This document shows positions 1 through 5,506 of a DNA stretch of 10,715 bases, in pieces. Under the pieces are notes generated by a model. It was given only the letters and a program-made list of their open reading frames with translations. It was not told the DNA's origin and searched no databases. The stretch is from assembly GCA_002869605.1 (NCBI GenBank), contig PKUI01000176.1, forward strand, positions 1 to 10,715, written 5' to 3'. The translations under genes and the position numbers were made by a program. Position 1 is the stretch's first letter, and each line of letters opens with the position of its first letter. Source of the DNA: Desulfuromonas sp. (GTDB lineage: Bacteria; Desulfobacterota; Desulfuromonadia; Desulfuromonadales; SZUA-401).

Positions 1-1173
1 CATCGCCGCACCTATATCGGCGCCATGCCGGGCAAGTTCATCCAGGCGATGAAAACCGCCGGCACCGCCAACCCGGTGCTGATGCTCGACGAAATCGACA
101 AGATCGGCGCCTCCTTCCAGGGGGACCCTGCCTCGGCGCTGCTCGAGGTCCTCGACCCGGAGCAGAACAATAACTTCCGCGACCATTACCTCGATGTCCC
201 GTTCGACCTCTCGAACGTATTGTTCATCGCCACCGCCAATCAGCTCGACACCATCCCGGCGCCGCTGCTCGACCGCATGGAGATCATCCGCCTCTCCGGC
301 TACATCCTCGAGGAGAAAGTCGAAATCGCGCGCCGCTACCTGATCCCCAAGGCGCTCGAACAGCACGGTCTGACCAAGGGCCAGGTCAGCATCCGCAAGG
401 ATGCCCTGCGCGCCATCGTCGACGGCTACGCACGCGAGGCCGGGGTACGCAACTTGGAGAACCGCATCAAGAAGATCATGCGCCGCGCCACCATGGACTT
501 TGCCGAGGGGCGCGAGGAGAACATCTCCATCGGCAAACGCGATCTCGAGCACTACCTCGGGAAACCGGTCTTCACCCCGGATGAGCTCTTCGACAATACC
601 CCCGGGGTGGTCACCGGACTGGCCTGGACCAGCATGGGGGGCGCGACCCTGCAGATCGAGGCGACCGCCATGACGAGCAAGGGGAAAGGCTTCAAGCAGA
701 CCGGCCAGCTCGGCAAGGTGATGATCGAGAGCTCGGAAATCGCTTACTCTTACGTCATGGCCCACCTCGCCGACTTCAAGCTCCCGCAAGACTTCTTCGA
801 CCGGCACTTCGTGCACCTGCACGTGCCGGCCGGTGCCACCCCCAAGGATGGCCCCTCGGCCGGGGTGACCATGGCCACCGCGTTGCTGTCGATGATCAGC
901 GGAAAACCGGTAAAGAAAAAGCTCGGCATGACCGGCGAACTGACCCTTACCGGGCGGGTTCTACCGATCGGCGGCCTCAAGGAGAAGACCATCGCGGCAC
1001 GCCGCGCCGGGCTCAAAACCTTGATCTTTCCCAACGACAACCGCAAGGACTTCGAAGACCTGCCCGACTACCTTCGTGAAGGGCTCGATGTTTACTTTGC
1101 AAAGGACTATCGCGACGTCTACCAAGTCGCCCTCAACGCCCGCACCTCACAAACAAAACGCCATAAAGCCTAA
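1..1173 (+). CDS. lon: ATP-dependent protease Lon, C-terminal part (5' end outside window)
   Basis: This is the 3' portion of a LonA-type ATP-dependent serine protease, a cytosolic hexamer that unfolds and degrades damaged or regulatory proteins. The frame is open from base 1, so the start, N-terminal substrate-binding domain and Walker A lie upstream. In fragment numbering (390 residues) the AAA+ Walker B acidic pair is D30-E31 within LMLDEIDK, the sensor-1 Asn is N80 (TAN) and the arginine finger is R92 in LLDRMEII. The protease domain follows: the catalytic Ser is S286 in PKDGPSAG and the catalytic Lys is K329, the second Lys of GGLKEK. The S-K spacing of 43 residues equals that of E. coli Lon (S679/K722). 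All the catalytic residues seen are intact. The last dozen residues are a polar, basic tail (ending KRHKA). No T-tracted terminator follows, only an imperfect hairpin. Identification is very secure. Confidence 0.98.
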   Translation, partial: HRRTYIGAMPGKFIQAMKTAGTANPVLMLDEIDKIGASFQGDPASALLEVLDPEQNNNFRDHYLDVPFDLSNVLFIATANQLDTIPAPLLDRMEIIRLSGYILEEKVEIARRYLIPKALEQHGLTKGQVSIRKDALRAIVDGYAREAGVRNLENRIKKIMRRATMDFAEGREENISIGKRDLEHYLGKPVFTPDELFDNTPGVVTGLAWTSMGGATLQIEATAMTSKGKGFKQTGQLGKVMIESSEIAYSYVMAHLADFKLPQDFFDRHFVHLHVPAGATPKDGPSAGVTMATALLSMISGKPVKKKLGMTGELTLTGRVLPIGGLKEKTIAARRAGLKTLIFPNDNRKDFEDLPDYLREGLDVYFAKDYRDVYQVALNARTSQTKRHKA

Positions 1174-1177
1174 TCCC

Positions 1178-1219
1178 ACGGGCGACATGGCGCGCTGAAA
1201 AGAGCTTCCCATGACCCGT
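1178..1219 (+). other. Imperfect hairpin just after lon
   Basis: ACGGG (1178-1182) pairs with CCCGT (1215-1219), and after a small internal loop CATGG (1186-1190) pairs with CCATG (1209-1213). GCT/AGC (1194-1196 with 1203-1205) can pair at the tip. No T-run follows, so it is not a standard intrinsic terminator. It could stabilise the lon mRNA 3' end or be a weak terminator. It overlaps the -35 region of the promoter proposed for the next gene. Confidence 0.35.
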
Positions 1220-1234
1220 CAAACAGGCTATGAT
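1206..1234 (+). promoter_or_regulatory. Candidate sigma-70 promoter for the 74-aa gene
   Basis: A TATGAT -10 box (1229-1234, 5 of 6 consensus bases) lies 17 bp after TTCCCA (1206-1211, 4 of 6). Transcription would begin near 1241, leaving a leader of about 70 nt that contains the 10-bp hairpin at 1246-1281. The call rests on visual match only. Confidence 0.4.
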
Positions 1235-1245
1235 GCCGCTTCTTC

Positions 1246-1281
1246 GACGCAGGCGCACTCTTCTTGGATGCCGCCTGCGTC
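1246..1281 (+). other. Perfect 10-bp stem in the leader of the 74-aa gene
   Basis: GACGCAGGCG (1246-1255) is the exact reverse complement of CGCCTGCGTC (1272-1281), with a 16-nt loop. It ends 18 nt before the Shine-Dalgarno of the 1312 gene. There is no T-tract, so it looks like an mRNA 5' stem or an operator-like palindrome and not a terminator. Confidence 0.4.
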
Positions 1282-1311
1282 TACGTTTACCCTGACTCCA
1301 AGGAGCCTGCA

Positions 1312-1536
1312 ATGAACTACGATGAGATCAAGGCTGAAGTTCTCGCCCTCGACGGCGAAGACAAAAAACGCCTGATTCTTGAAACCTTTTCTGAGCTGTC
1401 CCGTGAGGCGATCAAAGACCCCAACTTCCTCATGCAGATGTTCCCGGTTTTTCTCGGCGTCTTGCGCGACAGCGGCATGGATCTTCAGCAGCTGGTGACA
1501 CTGGCATCGATGATGTCAAACTCGGAACGCTCCTGA
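1312..1536 (+). CDS. Small hypothetical protein, 74 aa
   Basis: I do not recognise this family. The ATG at 1312 is preferred over an in-frame upstream start at 1264 because AAGGAG (1300-1305) sits 6 nt before it, and the upstream extension would be translated through the leader hairpin. The product is acidic and apparently all helical. An N-terminal helix-rich stretch (residues about 3-30, with LALDGEDKKRLI) loosely recalls the short helical segments of antitoxin-like or DUF2281-type proteins, but this is only an impression. The rest is rich in Met and Leu with no Cys pairs, signal peptide or membrane segment. It sits alone between lon and an MFS gene, with its own candidate promoter. No partner toxin is adjacent, which argues against a toxin-antitoxin pair. 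Confidence 0.7.
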   Translation: MNYDEIKAEVLALDGEDKKRLILETFSELSREAIKDPNFLMQMFPVFLGVLRDSGMDLQQLVTLASMMSNSERS

Positions 1537-1600
1537 CTCTCCAGCCCCTCCACATGAGCACGACCCGGCCCCGCTAACAACTAGATACCGGCTCACTCCT

Positions 1601-1648
1601 ATGAATAACGGCATGAACGGTGCGCGACCCCTTCCGCAATATCTATGA
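1601..1648 (+). other. Short ATG reading frame (15 codons) overlapping the MFS start
   Basis: ATG at 1601 opens a 15-codon frame (MNNGMNGARPLPQYL) that stops at 1646-1648, overlapping the GTG start of the MFS gene in another frame. No Shine-Dalgarno precedes either start. It may be a leader peptide giving translational coupling, a remnant of the true N-terminus separated by a one-base indel, or chance. Confidence 0.25.
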
Positions 1649-2927
1649 ACTCCTCCTCGGCGAGGATGACGCGCGCGCCTGCAAGGACATCTCCGAGGAC
1701 GCCTGCCGCGAACAGCCGAAAAGCTTCGGCATCCATGTCGTTGCCACCACCCTGTCCAAAATTGGCGACGGCATCAGCGACGTCAAACTGACCCTGACCT
1801 GGGTACTCGCTTCGCTTGGCGTCCCTCCCATGCTCGTCTCATGGGTTGTTCCCCTGCGGGAGTCGCTCTCCCTGCTGCCGCAGTTGGCCTTTGCAAACCA
1901 GCTCCGTTCATTTCCAAAGCGCAAACTGTTCTGGACCTTCGGCAGCATCACACAAGGCCTTTGCATCTTCGCCGTGGGGGTCGCCAGCCTGTTCCTGAAA
2001 GGCGCCGCTGCCGGCTATACGATTCTTCTCCTTCTGGCCCTCTTCAGCCTGGCCCGCGGATTTTGCTCCATTGCGGGCAAAGACGTCCTGGGAAAAACGG
2101 TCGCCAAAAAAAAGCGTGGACGCGTTTCCGGGCTCGCAACGGCCCTGGCCGGATTCGGCACCCTGGTTTTCGGTGGTTTCCTCTACCTTGAACTGATCCC
2201 CACCGGCAATGCTGCACTGCTGAGCGGCCTGTTGTTTTTCGCCGGCGGGCTCTGGCTGGTGGCCGGCATCGTCTATAGCGGAGTCCCGGAATTTCCCGGG
2301 ACAACAGAAGGGGGACGCAATGGCCTGAGGGAGGCTCTGTCGAGCCTCAAGCTGATCGTCACCGATCGTTCACTGCGCCACTTCCTGATGACGCGCTGCC
2401 TGTTCATCAGTACGGCACTGGTCGCCCCCTTCTACGTCATCCTGGCCAACCGCTACACCGACGGTGGCATGGGCACCCTGGGGCTGCTGTTGTTCCTCGC
2501 CGGGCTGGCGAACCTGACAAGTGGAACCTTCTGGGGGAAGCTCGCCGACCACTCCAGCAAACATGTCCTGGCTGTCGCCGGCACGATCTGTGGACTCCTT
2601 GCACTCACGGTCACCCTTGCGACCACCATGGAGTGGCCGATCATCCATCGCGCGGAATGGTATGCCGCGGTCATTTTTGTCCTCTACATCGGACACGCGG
2701 GGGTCCGCCTCGGGCGCAAAACCTACCTGATCGACATGGCGACTCAGGATAACCGCGCACAGCTGGTAGCCGTCAGCAACACGTTTATCGGCACGGTCCT
2801 GCTCGCCATCGGCGGCTTATCGACCTTTGTTTCTCGCGCCGGGGTGCTCAACGCCATCGCCATCCTGGGACTCTTTTCCTTTATCGCGGCAATCTCCGCC
2901 CTGGCGATGAAAAATGTCAGCGATTGA
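1620..2927 (+). CDS. Major facilitator superfamily transporter, 435 aa
   Basis: A predicted inner-membrane secondary transporter of unknown substrate. A soluble N-terminus of about 35 residues (PFRNIYELL..., with C21 and C29) precedes roughly 11-12 hydrophobic segments in two halves. Segments are visible around residues 53-92, 104-126, 132-150, 170-192, 198-219, 257-276, 283-300, 315-335, 346-362, 387-405 and 410-430. Degenerate MFS loop motifs with basic residues occur near 94-103 (QLRSFPKRK) and at 305-315 (GKLADHSSK). A central cytoplasmic loop at about 222-250 divides the halves. The GTG at 1620 is the only sensible start: an in-frame stop lies at 1614-1616 and the next Met is residue 71, inside the first membrane region. 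No clear Shine-Dalgarno is visible. Family assignment is good; the subfamily and substrate cannot be read from the sequence. Confidence 0.85.
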   Translation: MRDPFRNIYELLLGEDDARACKDISEDACREQPKSFGIHVVATTLSKIGDGISDVKLTLTWVLASLGVPPMLVSWVVPLRESLSLLPQLAFANQLRSFPKRKLFWTFGSITQGLCIFAVGVASLFLKGAAAGYTILLLLALFSLARGFCSIAGKDVLGKTVAKKKRGRVSGLATALAGFGTLVFGGFLYLELIPTGNAALLSGLLFFAGGLWLVAGIVYSGVPEFPGTTEGGRNGLREALSSLKLIVTDRSLRHFLMTRCLFISTALVAPFYVILANRYTDGGMGTLGLLLFLAGLANLTSGTFWGKLADHSSKHVLAVAGTICGLLALTVTLATTMEWPIIHRAEWYAAVIFVLYIGHAGVRLGRKTYLIDMATQDNRAQLVAVSNTFIGTVLLAIGGLSTFVSRAGVLNAIAILGLFSFIAAISALAMKNVSD

Positions 2928-2944
2928 CCCCGCAACCTTAAGCG

Positions 2945-2973
2945 TTGACCTTGTTCGAATCGATTTGTTAAAT
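2945..2973 (+). promoter_or_regulatory. Candidate sigma-70 promoter for trpS
   Basis: TTGACC (2945-2950, 5 of 6) and TTAAAT (2968-2973, 4 of 6) are separated by 17 bp, putting the start of transcription near 2980. The 9-mer TTGACCTTG occurs at 2945-2953 and again at 2984-2992, so the second copy lies just after the predicted transcription start. Confidence 0.5.
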
Positions 2974-3024
2974 TCCTCATCACTTGACCTTGGATGAACC
3001 GTTTTAAACTTGGAGAAAACCCTC

Positions 3025-3990
3025 ATGCGCGTACTATCCGGAATCCAACCATCTGGCTCCCTGCACCTGGGCAACTATTTCGGCATGATGTCGAAAATGA
3101 TCGCCCACCAGGAGCAGCAGGAACTGTTCTGCTTCATCGCCAACTACCATGCTCAGACCAGCCTCAGTGACGGCAAGGCGCTGGCGCGCGGCACCCTCGA
3201 GGCGGCGGCCAACTTCCTGGCCCTCGGCATGGACCCCGAGAAGAGCGTGTTCTGGGTGCAGTCGGACGTACCGGAAGTGCAGGAGTTGACCTGGGTACTC
3301 TCCAACTTTACCCCGATGGGGCTGCTGGAGCGCTGCCACAGCTACAAGGACAAGATTGCCAAGGGGATCGCCGCCAACCACGGTCTGTTCGCCTACCCGG
3401 TGCTGATGACCGCCGACATCCTGCTGTTCCAGAGCGAAAAGGTCCCGGTCGGCAAGGACCAGAAGCAGCACGTCGAAGTGGCACGCGACATCGCCATCAA
3501 GTTCAACAACGAATACGGCGACATCTTCACCCTGCCCGAGCCTGAAATCGACGAGGAGGTCGCCACCGTACCCGGGATCGACGGACAGAAGATGAGCAAG
3601 AGCTACGGCAACACCATCGACCTGTTCCTCGAAGAGAAGCCGCTACGCAAGCAGATCATGCGCATCGTCACCGACTCGACCCCGGTCGAAGAACCGAAAG
3701 ACCCGGATAAGTGCAACGTCTTTCAGGTCTATCGCCTGTTTCTCGACAAGCAGGGCGAAGAATCGCTGCGCCAACGTTACCTGGCCGGCGGCACCGGCTA
3801 CGGCGAAATCAAACAGGAGCTGTTCGAAACGGTCCGTGACTTCTTCGCGCCATACACCGCGCGCCGCAACGAGCTGCTCGACGACCTCGACGGCCTGCGC
3901 ACCATCCTCGCCTCTGGCGCCGATAAGGCCCGCTATGCGGCGAGCAAGACCCTGCGCAAGGTGCGCAAGAAGACCGGCCTCGCCTACTGA
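3025..3990 (+). CDS. trpS: Tryptophanyl-tRNA synthetase
   Basis: A class I aminoacyl-tRNA synthetase that activates tryptophan with ATP and charges tRNA-Trp in the cytoplasm. The product is 321 aa, the normal size for bacterial TrpRS. The HIGH-type signature is HLGN at residues 14-17, preceded by the TrpRS-typical SGIQPSGSLH. The second signature, KMSKS, is at 189-193 within GQKMSKSYGN. The Rossmann-fold catalytic core and the helical C-terminal anticodon-binding region (from about 200, ending with the common TrpRS C-terminal pattern of Lys/Arg residues) are complete. The ATG at 3025 is chosen over an in-frame TTG at 3010 because GGAG (3012-3015) is a suitable ribosome binding site for it and homologous proteins begin right before the SGIQPSG motif. 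It appears monocistronic, with its own promoter. Confidence 0.98.
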   Translation: MRVLSGIQPSGSLHLGNYFGMMSKMIAHQEQQELFCFIANYHAQTSLSDGKALARGTLEAAANFLALGMDPEKSVFWVQSDVPEVQELTWVLSNFTPMGLLERCHSYKDKIAKGIAANHGLFAYPVLMTADILLFQSEKVPVGKDQKQHVEVARDIAIKFNNEYGDIFTLPEPEIDEEVATVPGIDGQKMSKSYGNTIDLFLEEKPLRKQIMRIVTDSTPVEEPKDPDKCNVFQVYRLFLDKQGEESLRQRYLAGGTGYGEIKQELFETVRDFFAPYTARRNELLDDLDGLRTILASGADKARYAASKTLRKVRKKTGLAY

Positions 3991-4024
3991 CCTGGCATAG
4001 CCCAACGCGGTGGATATAGGCTGC

Positions 4025-4030
4025 TATACT
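4025..4030 (+). promoter_or_regulatory. Possible -10 box upstream of the 59-aa gene
   Basis: TATACT (5 of 6 consensus) lies 51 nt before the ATG at 4081, but no convincing -35 box stands 16-18 bp upstream. It may be a weak or activator-dependent promoter, or chance. Confidence 0.25.
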
Positions 4031-4080
4031 GTGTGGGGTGATTGCCCGTCCGAAGAACTCTTGATCCACAAGGAGGAGTT

Positions 4081-4260
4081 ATGGACATCTCACGCAGATG
4101 GTTTTGCACCTGCACCGGAAAGAAGGTCGAACTGGAGTTTGTACCGGGACGTGACGAGGGGGATACGGGTGAACCGGCGTGCCGCTACTGCGGCGCCACC
4201 CCCTCTTCCGACCCGAAGAAGACCATCATGTTTAAAGACGAGGAAGACTGGGAAAACTGA
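4081..4260 (+). CDS. Small zinc-ribbon-like protein, 59 aa
   Basis: A short soluble protein with two cysteine pairs, C9-x-C11 and C34-x2-C37 (CRYC), spaced as in a degenerate zinc ribbon, with an acidic C-terminus (DEEDWEN). The start at 4081 is fixed by the very strong ribosome binding site AAGGAGGAG at 4070-4078; starts further upstream (4010, 4042) lack one. The gene faces the 60-aa DUF4177-type gene convergently, with only 15 nt between their stop codons. I do not recognise a named family. Metal binding is inferred from the Cys pattern alone. It could be a nucleic-acid-binding or protein-interaction adapter, but no function is assigned. Confidence 0.75.
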   Translation: MDISRRWFCTCTGKKVELEFVPGRDEGDTGEPACRYCGATPSSDPKKTIMFKDEEDWEN

Positions 4261-4275
4261 GCTGTAAAACCCGCA

Positions 4276-4458
4276 TCATGCGCTCTCCTCGGTATGACGA
4301 GTGAAGATGACAAAAGCCATCGCCGGGCGTTTGCTCGCCTCGCGCATGGCAAACTGGACTATCTCGAAATGCCACCCCTGCGGGGTCCATTCGTTGAGAA
4401 TCCGCTCCAGGGATTCGTCGGTCACCTCGCTGCTCTCGACCACCTTGTATTCAAGCAT
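4276..4458 (-). CDS. DUF4177-like small protein, 60 aa
   Basis: The protein begins with MLEYKVVE and carries the pattern LNEWTPQGWHFE at about residues 21-32, then a final beta-strand rich in hydrophobic residues (MAFVIFTR). This short beta/alpha/beta arrangement with a conserved G-W is typical of the DUF4177 family, whose function is unknown. A strong Shine-Dalgarno (AAGGAGGA, complement of 4464-4471) precedes the ATG. It is transcribed away from the 89-aa gene at 4504, with a 45-bp divergent gap that must hold any promoters for both. Expression in the cytoplasm is expected, since no signal or membrane segment is seen. Confidence 0.8.
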   Translation of the reverse strand: MLEYKVVESSEVTDESLERILNEWTPQGWHFEIVQFAMREASKRPAMAFVIFTRHTEESA

Positions 4459-4503
4459 CTAAATCCTCCTTTAACGCATCAATAACCCAAAGGATGCACC
4501 CAG

Positions 4504-4773
4504 ATGGCTATCTCCGGCAACCCCAAAAAGCTCGCCTATGATGTGGCGGACGGCTTTACCATGTTCAGCCCGCCGATGCTCAAGGCCTATACCCCCATCG
4601 ATATCAAGACCATCCTCACCAACCTGGCGATCGCGACCCGCGAACTGCGCGCCGAAACTATCCCCCTTGAAGACATCATGGCGCTCAAGAAGCGCAACAT
4701 GAAACTTTCGCGCCTGCGCCAGGCCGAAGTCGTGATCCGCGCCTACTGCAAGAAAAAACGGATCCCGGTGTAA
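4504..4773 (+). CDS. Small basic hypothetical protein, 89 aa
   Basis: I do not recognise this family. The ATG at 4504 has AAAGGA (4489-4494) upstream with a 9-nt spacer. The protein is mostly helical in appearance. The C-terminal third is strongly basic (clusters KKRNMK and CKKKRIPV), which would suit nucleic-acid binding, but no known motif is visible. One central segment (DIKTILTNLAIATRELR) looks like an amphipathic helix. Codon use resembles that of its neighbours, so it is probably a native gene. It is divergent from the DUF4177-like gene and is followed by the long non-coding region before the symporter operon. Confidence 0.75.
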   Translation: MAISGNPKKLAYDVADGFTMFSPPMLKAYTPIDIKTILTNLAIATRELRAETIPLEDIMALKKRNMKLSRLRQAEVVIRAYCKKKRIPV

Positions 4774-4776
4774 TCC

Positions 4777-4791
4777 AGGGGCAAAACCCCT
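4777..4791 (+). terminator. Weak hairpin after the 89-aa gene
   Basis: AGGGG (4777-4781), a 5-nt loop CAAAA and CCCCT (4787-4791) form a short GC stem directly after the stop codon. The following sequence is pyrimidine-rich (CCTCTC) and not a T-tract, so termination activity is doubtful. Confidence 0.3.
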
Positions 4792-4858
4792 CCTCTCGAC
4801 CTTACCGAAACAAGCCAGCCCGACCTATCCCATAAATGTTATTTTTTCACATTTTAAA

Positions 4859-4882
4859 CGTTGTTATTTTTTTTCAACAACG
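4859..4882 (+). repeat. Inverted repeat CGTTGTT/AACAACG in AT-rich region
   Basis: CGTTGTT (4859-4865) and AACAACG (4876-4882) are exact reverse complements around a 10-nt T-rich loop. The position, about 95 bp before the -35 box, suits a distal regulator site. As it lies downstream of the 89-aa gene it could also act as a weak terminator. The 10-mer GTTATTTTTT also occurs at both 4838-4847 and 4863-4872. Confidence 0.4.
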
Positions 4883-4933
4883 CCTCAAAGTACGTAAAAC
4901 CCCCATATTTCAAAGAAAAATTGACTATACTCC

Positions 4934-4950
4934 GTTTCTCTATGTGAAAC
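4934..4950 (+). promoter_or_regulatory. Candidate operator GTTTC-N7-GAAAC
   Basis: GTTTC (4934-4938) and GAAAC (4946-4950) form a 17-bp dyad, 24 bp upstream of the -35 box at 4975. Spacing and symmetry suit a dimeric transcription factor acting as an activator. The regulator is not identified. Confidence 0.35.
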
Positions 4951-4974
4951 TGGGTGCATGAATATGATTTTCTG

Positions 4975-5002
4975 TTGACATACTTTTAGAACGACGTATT
5001 AT
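4975..5002 (+). promoter_or_regulatory. Strong sigma-70 promoter for the DUF485-symporter operon
   Basis: A perfect TTGACA -35 box (4975-4980) and TATTAT -10 box (4997-5002, 5 of 6) are separated by 16 bp. Transcription would begin near 5009, giving a leader of about 215 nt before the ATG at 5225. This is the best promoter match in the window. Confidence 0.65.
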
Positions 5003-5015
5003 AAAGCTCATTTTT

Positions 5016-5039
5016 TACCCTCATAAAAGGGTATTTTTT
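5016..5039 (+). terminator. Hairpin plus T-run at the extreme 5' end of the leader
   Basis: TACCCT (5016-5021) pairs with AGGGTA (5028-5033) around a 6-nt loop and is followed directly by TTTTTT (5034-5039). TTTTTTACC occurs both before and after the stem (5011-5019 and 5034-5042). It is shaped like an intrinsic terminator but starts only about 7 nt after the predicted transcription start, so it may be an early pausing site, a 5' stabilising stem, or a terminator for transcription arriving from upstream. Confidence 0.35.
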
Positions 5040-5040
5040 A

Positions 5041-5154
5041 CCATGTCGGCGCCGCACACTAGGGCGCAAACGTGGTTGGTGCCGTCGGTGACCCCCCTCA
5101 AACGATCCGTCGGCATGGAGAGAGCAACGCATGCACCTGCCACAGGCCGCATGC
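5041..5154 (+). ncRNA. Structured 5' leader, candidate cis-regulatory RNA
   Basis: Bases 5041-5051 (CCATGTCGGCG) pair with 5108-5118 (CGTCGGCATGG) as an 11-bp closing stem including two G-U pairs. Inside it, AGGG (5061-5064) can pair with CCCT (5095-5098) and GGT (5074-5076) with ACC (5091-5093). A second hairpin follows: GCATGC (5129-5134) with GCATGC (5149-5154), enclosing CCTG (5136-5139) with CAGG (5143-5146) and a CCA triloop. Further on, CTGC-AAG-GCAG (5173-5183) is a small stem before the ribosome binding site AAGGAG at 5208-5213. The pairing is seen directly; function as a riboswitch or other regulatory RNA is inference. By eye it does not match the c-di-GMP (GEMM) consensus, nor another riboswitch I know. 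Confidence 0.4.
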
Positions 5155-5224
5155 ACGGGGCAGAGCACCGCCCTGCAAGGCAGCAGTATCAACACCTAAC
5201 GGAGAAAAAGGAGCTCGTAACACT

Positions 5225-5491
5225 ATGGGACACGGACCAGCAGTCAAACTCGGTAAGGACAATGCCGCCGGATACAAATCCAAGATCGGCATTTCCATGT
5301 TCATCGTCTACACCCTCACCTACTTCGGTTTCGTTATCATCAACGCGGTCAACCCCGCGCTGATGCAGGAAACCGTTCTCGGCCAGACCCTAGCGGTCAC
5401 TTACGGCTTCGGGCTGTTGATTTTTGCCCTGGTTTTGGCCGTCATCTACAACCATCTATGTACCGCCGCTGAAAAGCGGATGAACGCATAA
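5225..5491 (+). CDS. DUF485 family membrane protein, 88 aa, symporter partner
   Basis: DUF485 proteins are small inner-membrane proteins encoded immediately before acetate/monocarboxylate sodium:solute symporters (yjcH-actP arrangement in E. coli). Two membrane segments are visible, at about residues 21-43 (ISMFIVYTLTYFGFVIINAV) and 53-76, separated by a short loop (NPALMQETVLG), matching the family's layout and normal size. The N-terminus and the C-terminal tail (AAEKRMNA) are polar. The ATG at 5225 is preferred because AAGGAG lies at 5208-5213 (spacing 11 nt, rather long) and because an in-frame upstream start at 5072 would run through the folded leader and has no ribosome binding site. The stop is 15 nt before the symporter start, so the two are surely co-transcribed. 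The role is probably a modulator or accessory of the symporter; this is known only by association. Confidence 0.88.
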   Translation: MGHGPAVKLGKDNAAGYKSKIGISMFIVYTLTYFGFVIINAVNPALMQETVLGQTLAVTYGFGLLIFALVLAVIYNHLCTAAEKRMNA

Positions 5492-5506
5492 GGGAGGAAA
5501 TCTGAC

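Larger units (their letters stand above)
4774..5224 (+). other. 450-bp non-coding region upstream of the symporter operon
   Basis: No convincing gene lies here. The first part (about 4830-5042) is strikingly AT-rich against a GC-rich background and contains two inverted repeats, T-runs and a strong promoter. The second part (5043-5220) is GC-rich, lacks a supported reading frame and can form several stems. The whole looks like a regulatory region with a transcribed leader of about 215 nt. Individual elements are listed separately. Confidence 0.7.

Noticed and set aside
1264..1311. Longer N-terminus for the 74-aa protein starting at 1264
   Set aside because: No ribosome binding site at 1264 and it would translate through half of the perfect 10-bp stem; AAGGAG at 1300 points to 1312.
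1312..1536. Antitoxin of a toxin-antitoxin pair
   Set aside because: Only a vague helical resemblance; no toxin gene is adjacent and no DNA-binding motif is clear.
3010..3024. TTG start for trpS
   Set aside because: The extension adds five residues not expected before the conserved N-terminus and consumes the GGAG ribosome binding site.
4950..4975. Sigma-54 promoter upstream of the symporter operon
   Set aside because: No GG...GC pair with the required 10-bp spacing (TGGCAC-N5-TTGC) was found; the sigma-70 boxes fit far better.
5041..5154. c-di-GMP/cGAMP (GEMM) riboswitch
   Set aside because: A GGGCGCAAACG string recalls part of the GEMM core, but the paired CACGCACAGGGCAAACC and GGTAGG...TTACCG-type elements and the GAAA tetraloop/receptor order are missing. 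An Infernal search would settle it.
5043..5363. 106-codon plus-strand frame across the leader into the DUF485 gene
   Set aside because: No Shine-Dalgarno before the ATG, composition unlike a protein, and it overlaps the well-supported DUF485 frame. The region is better explained as an untranslated leader.
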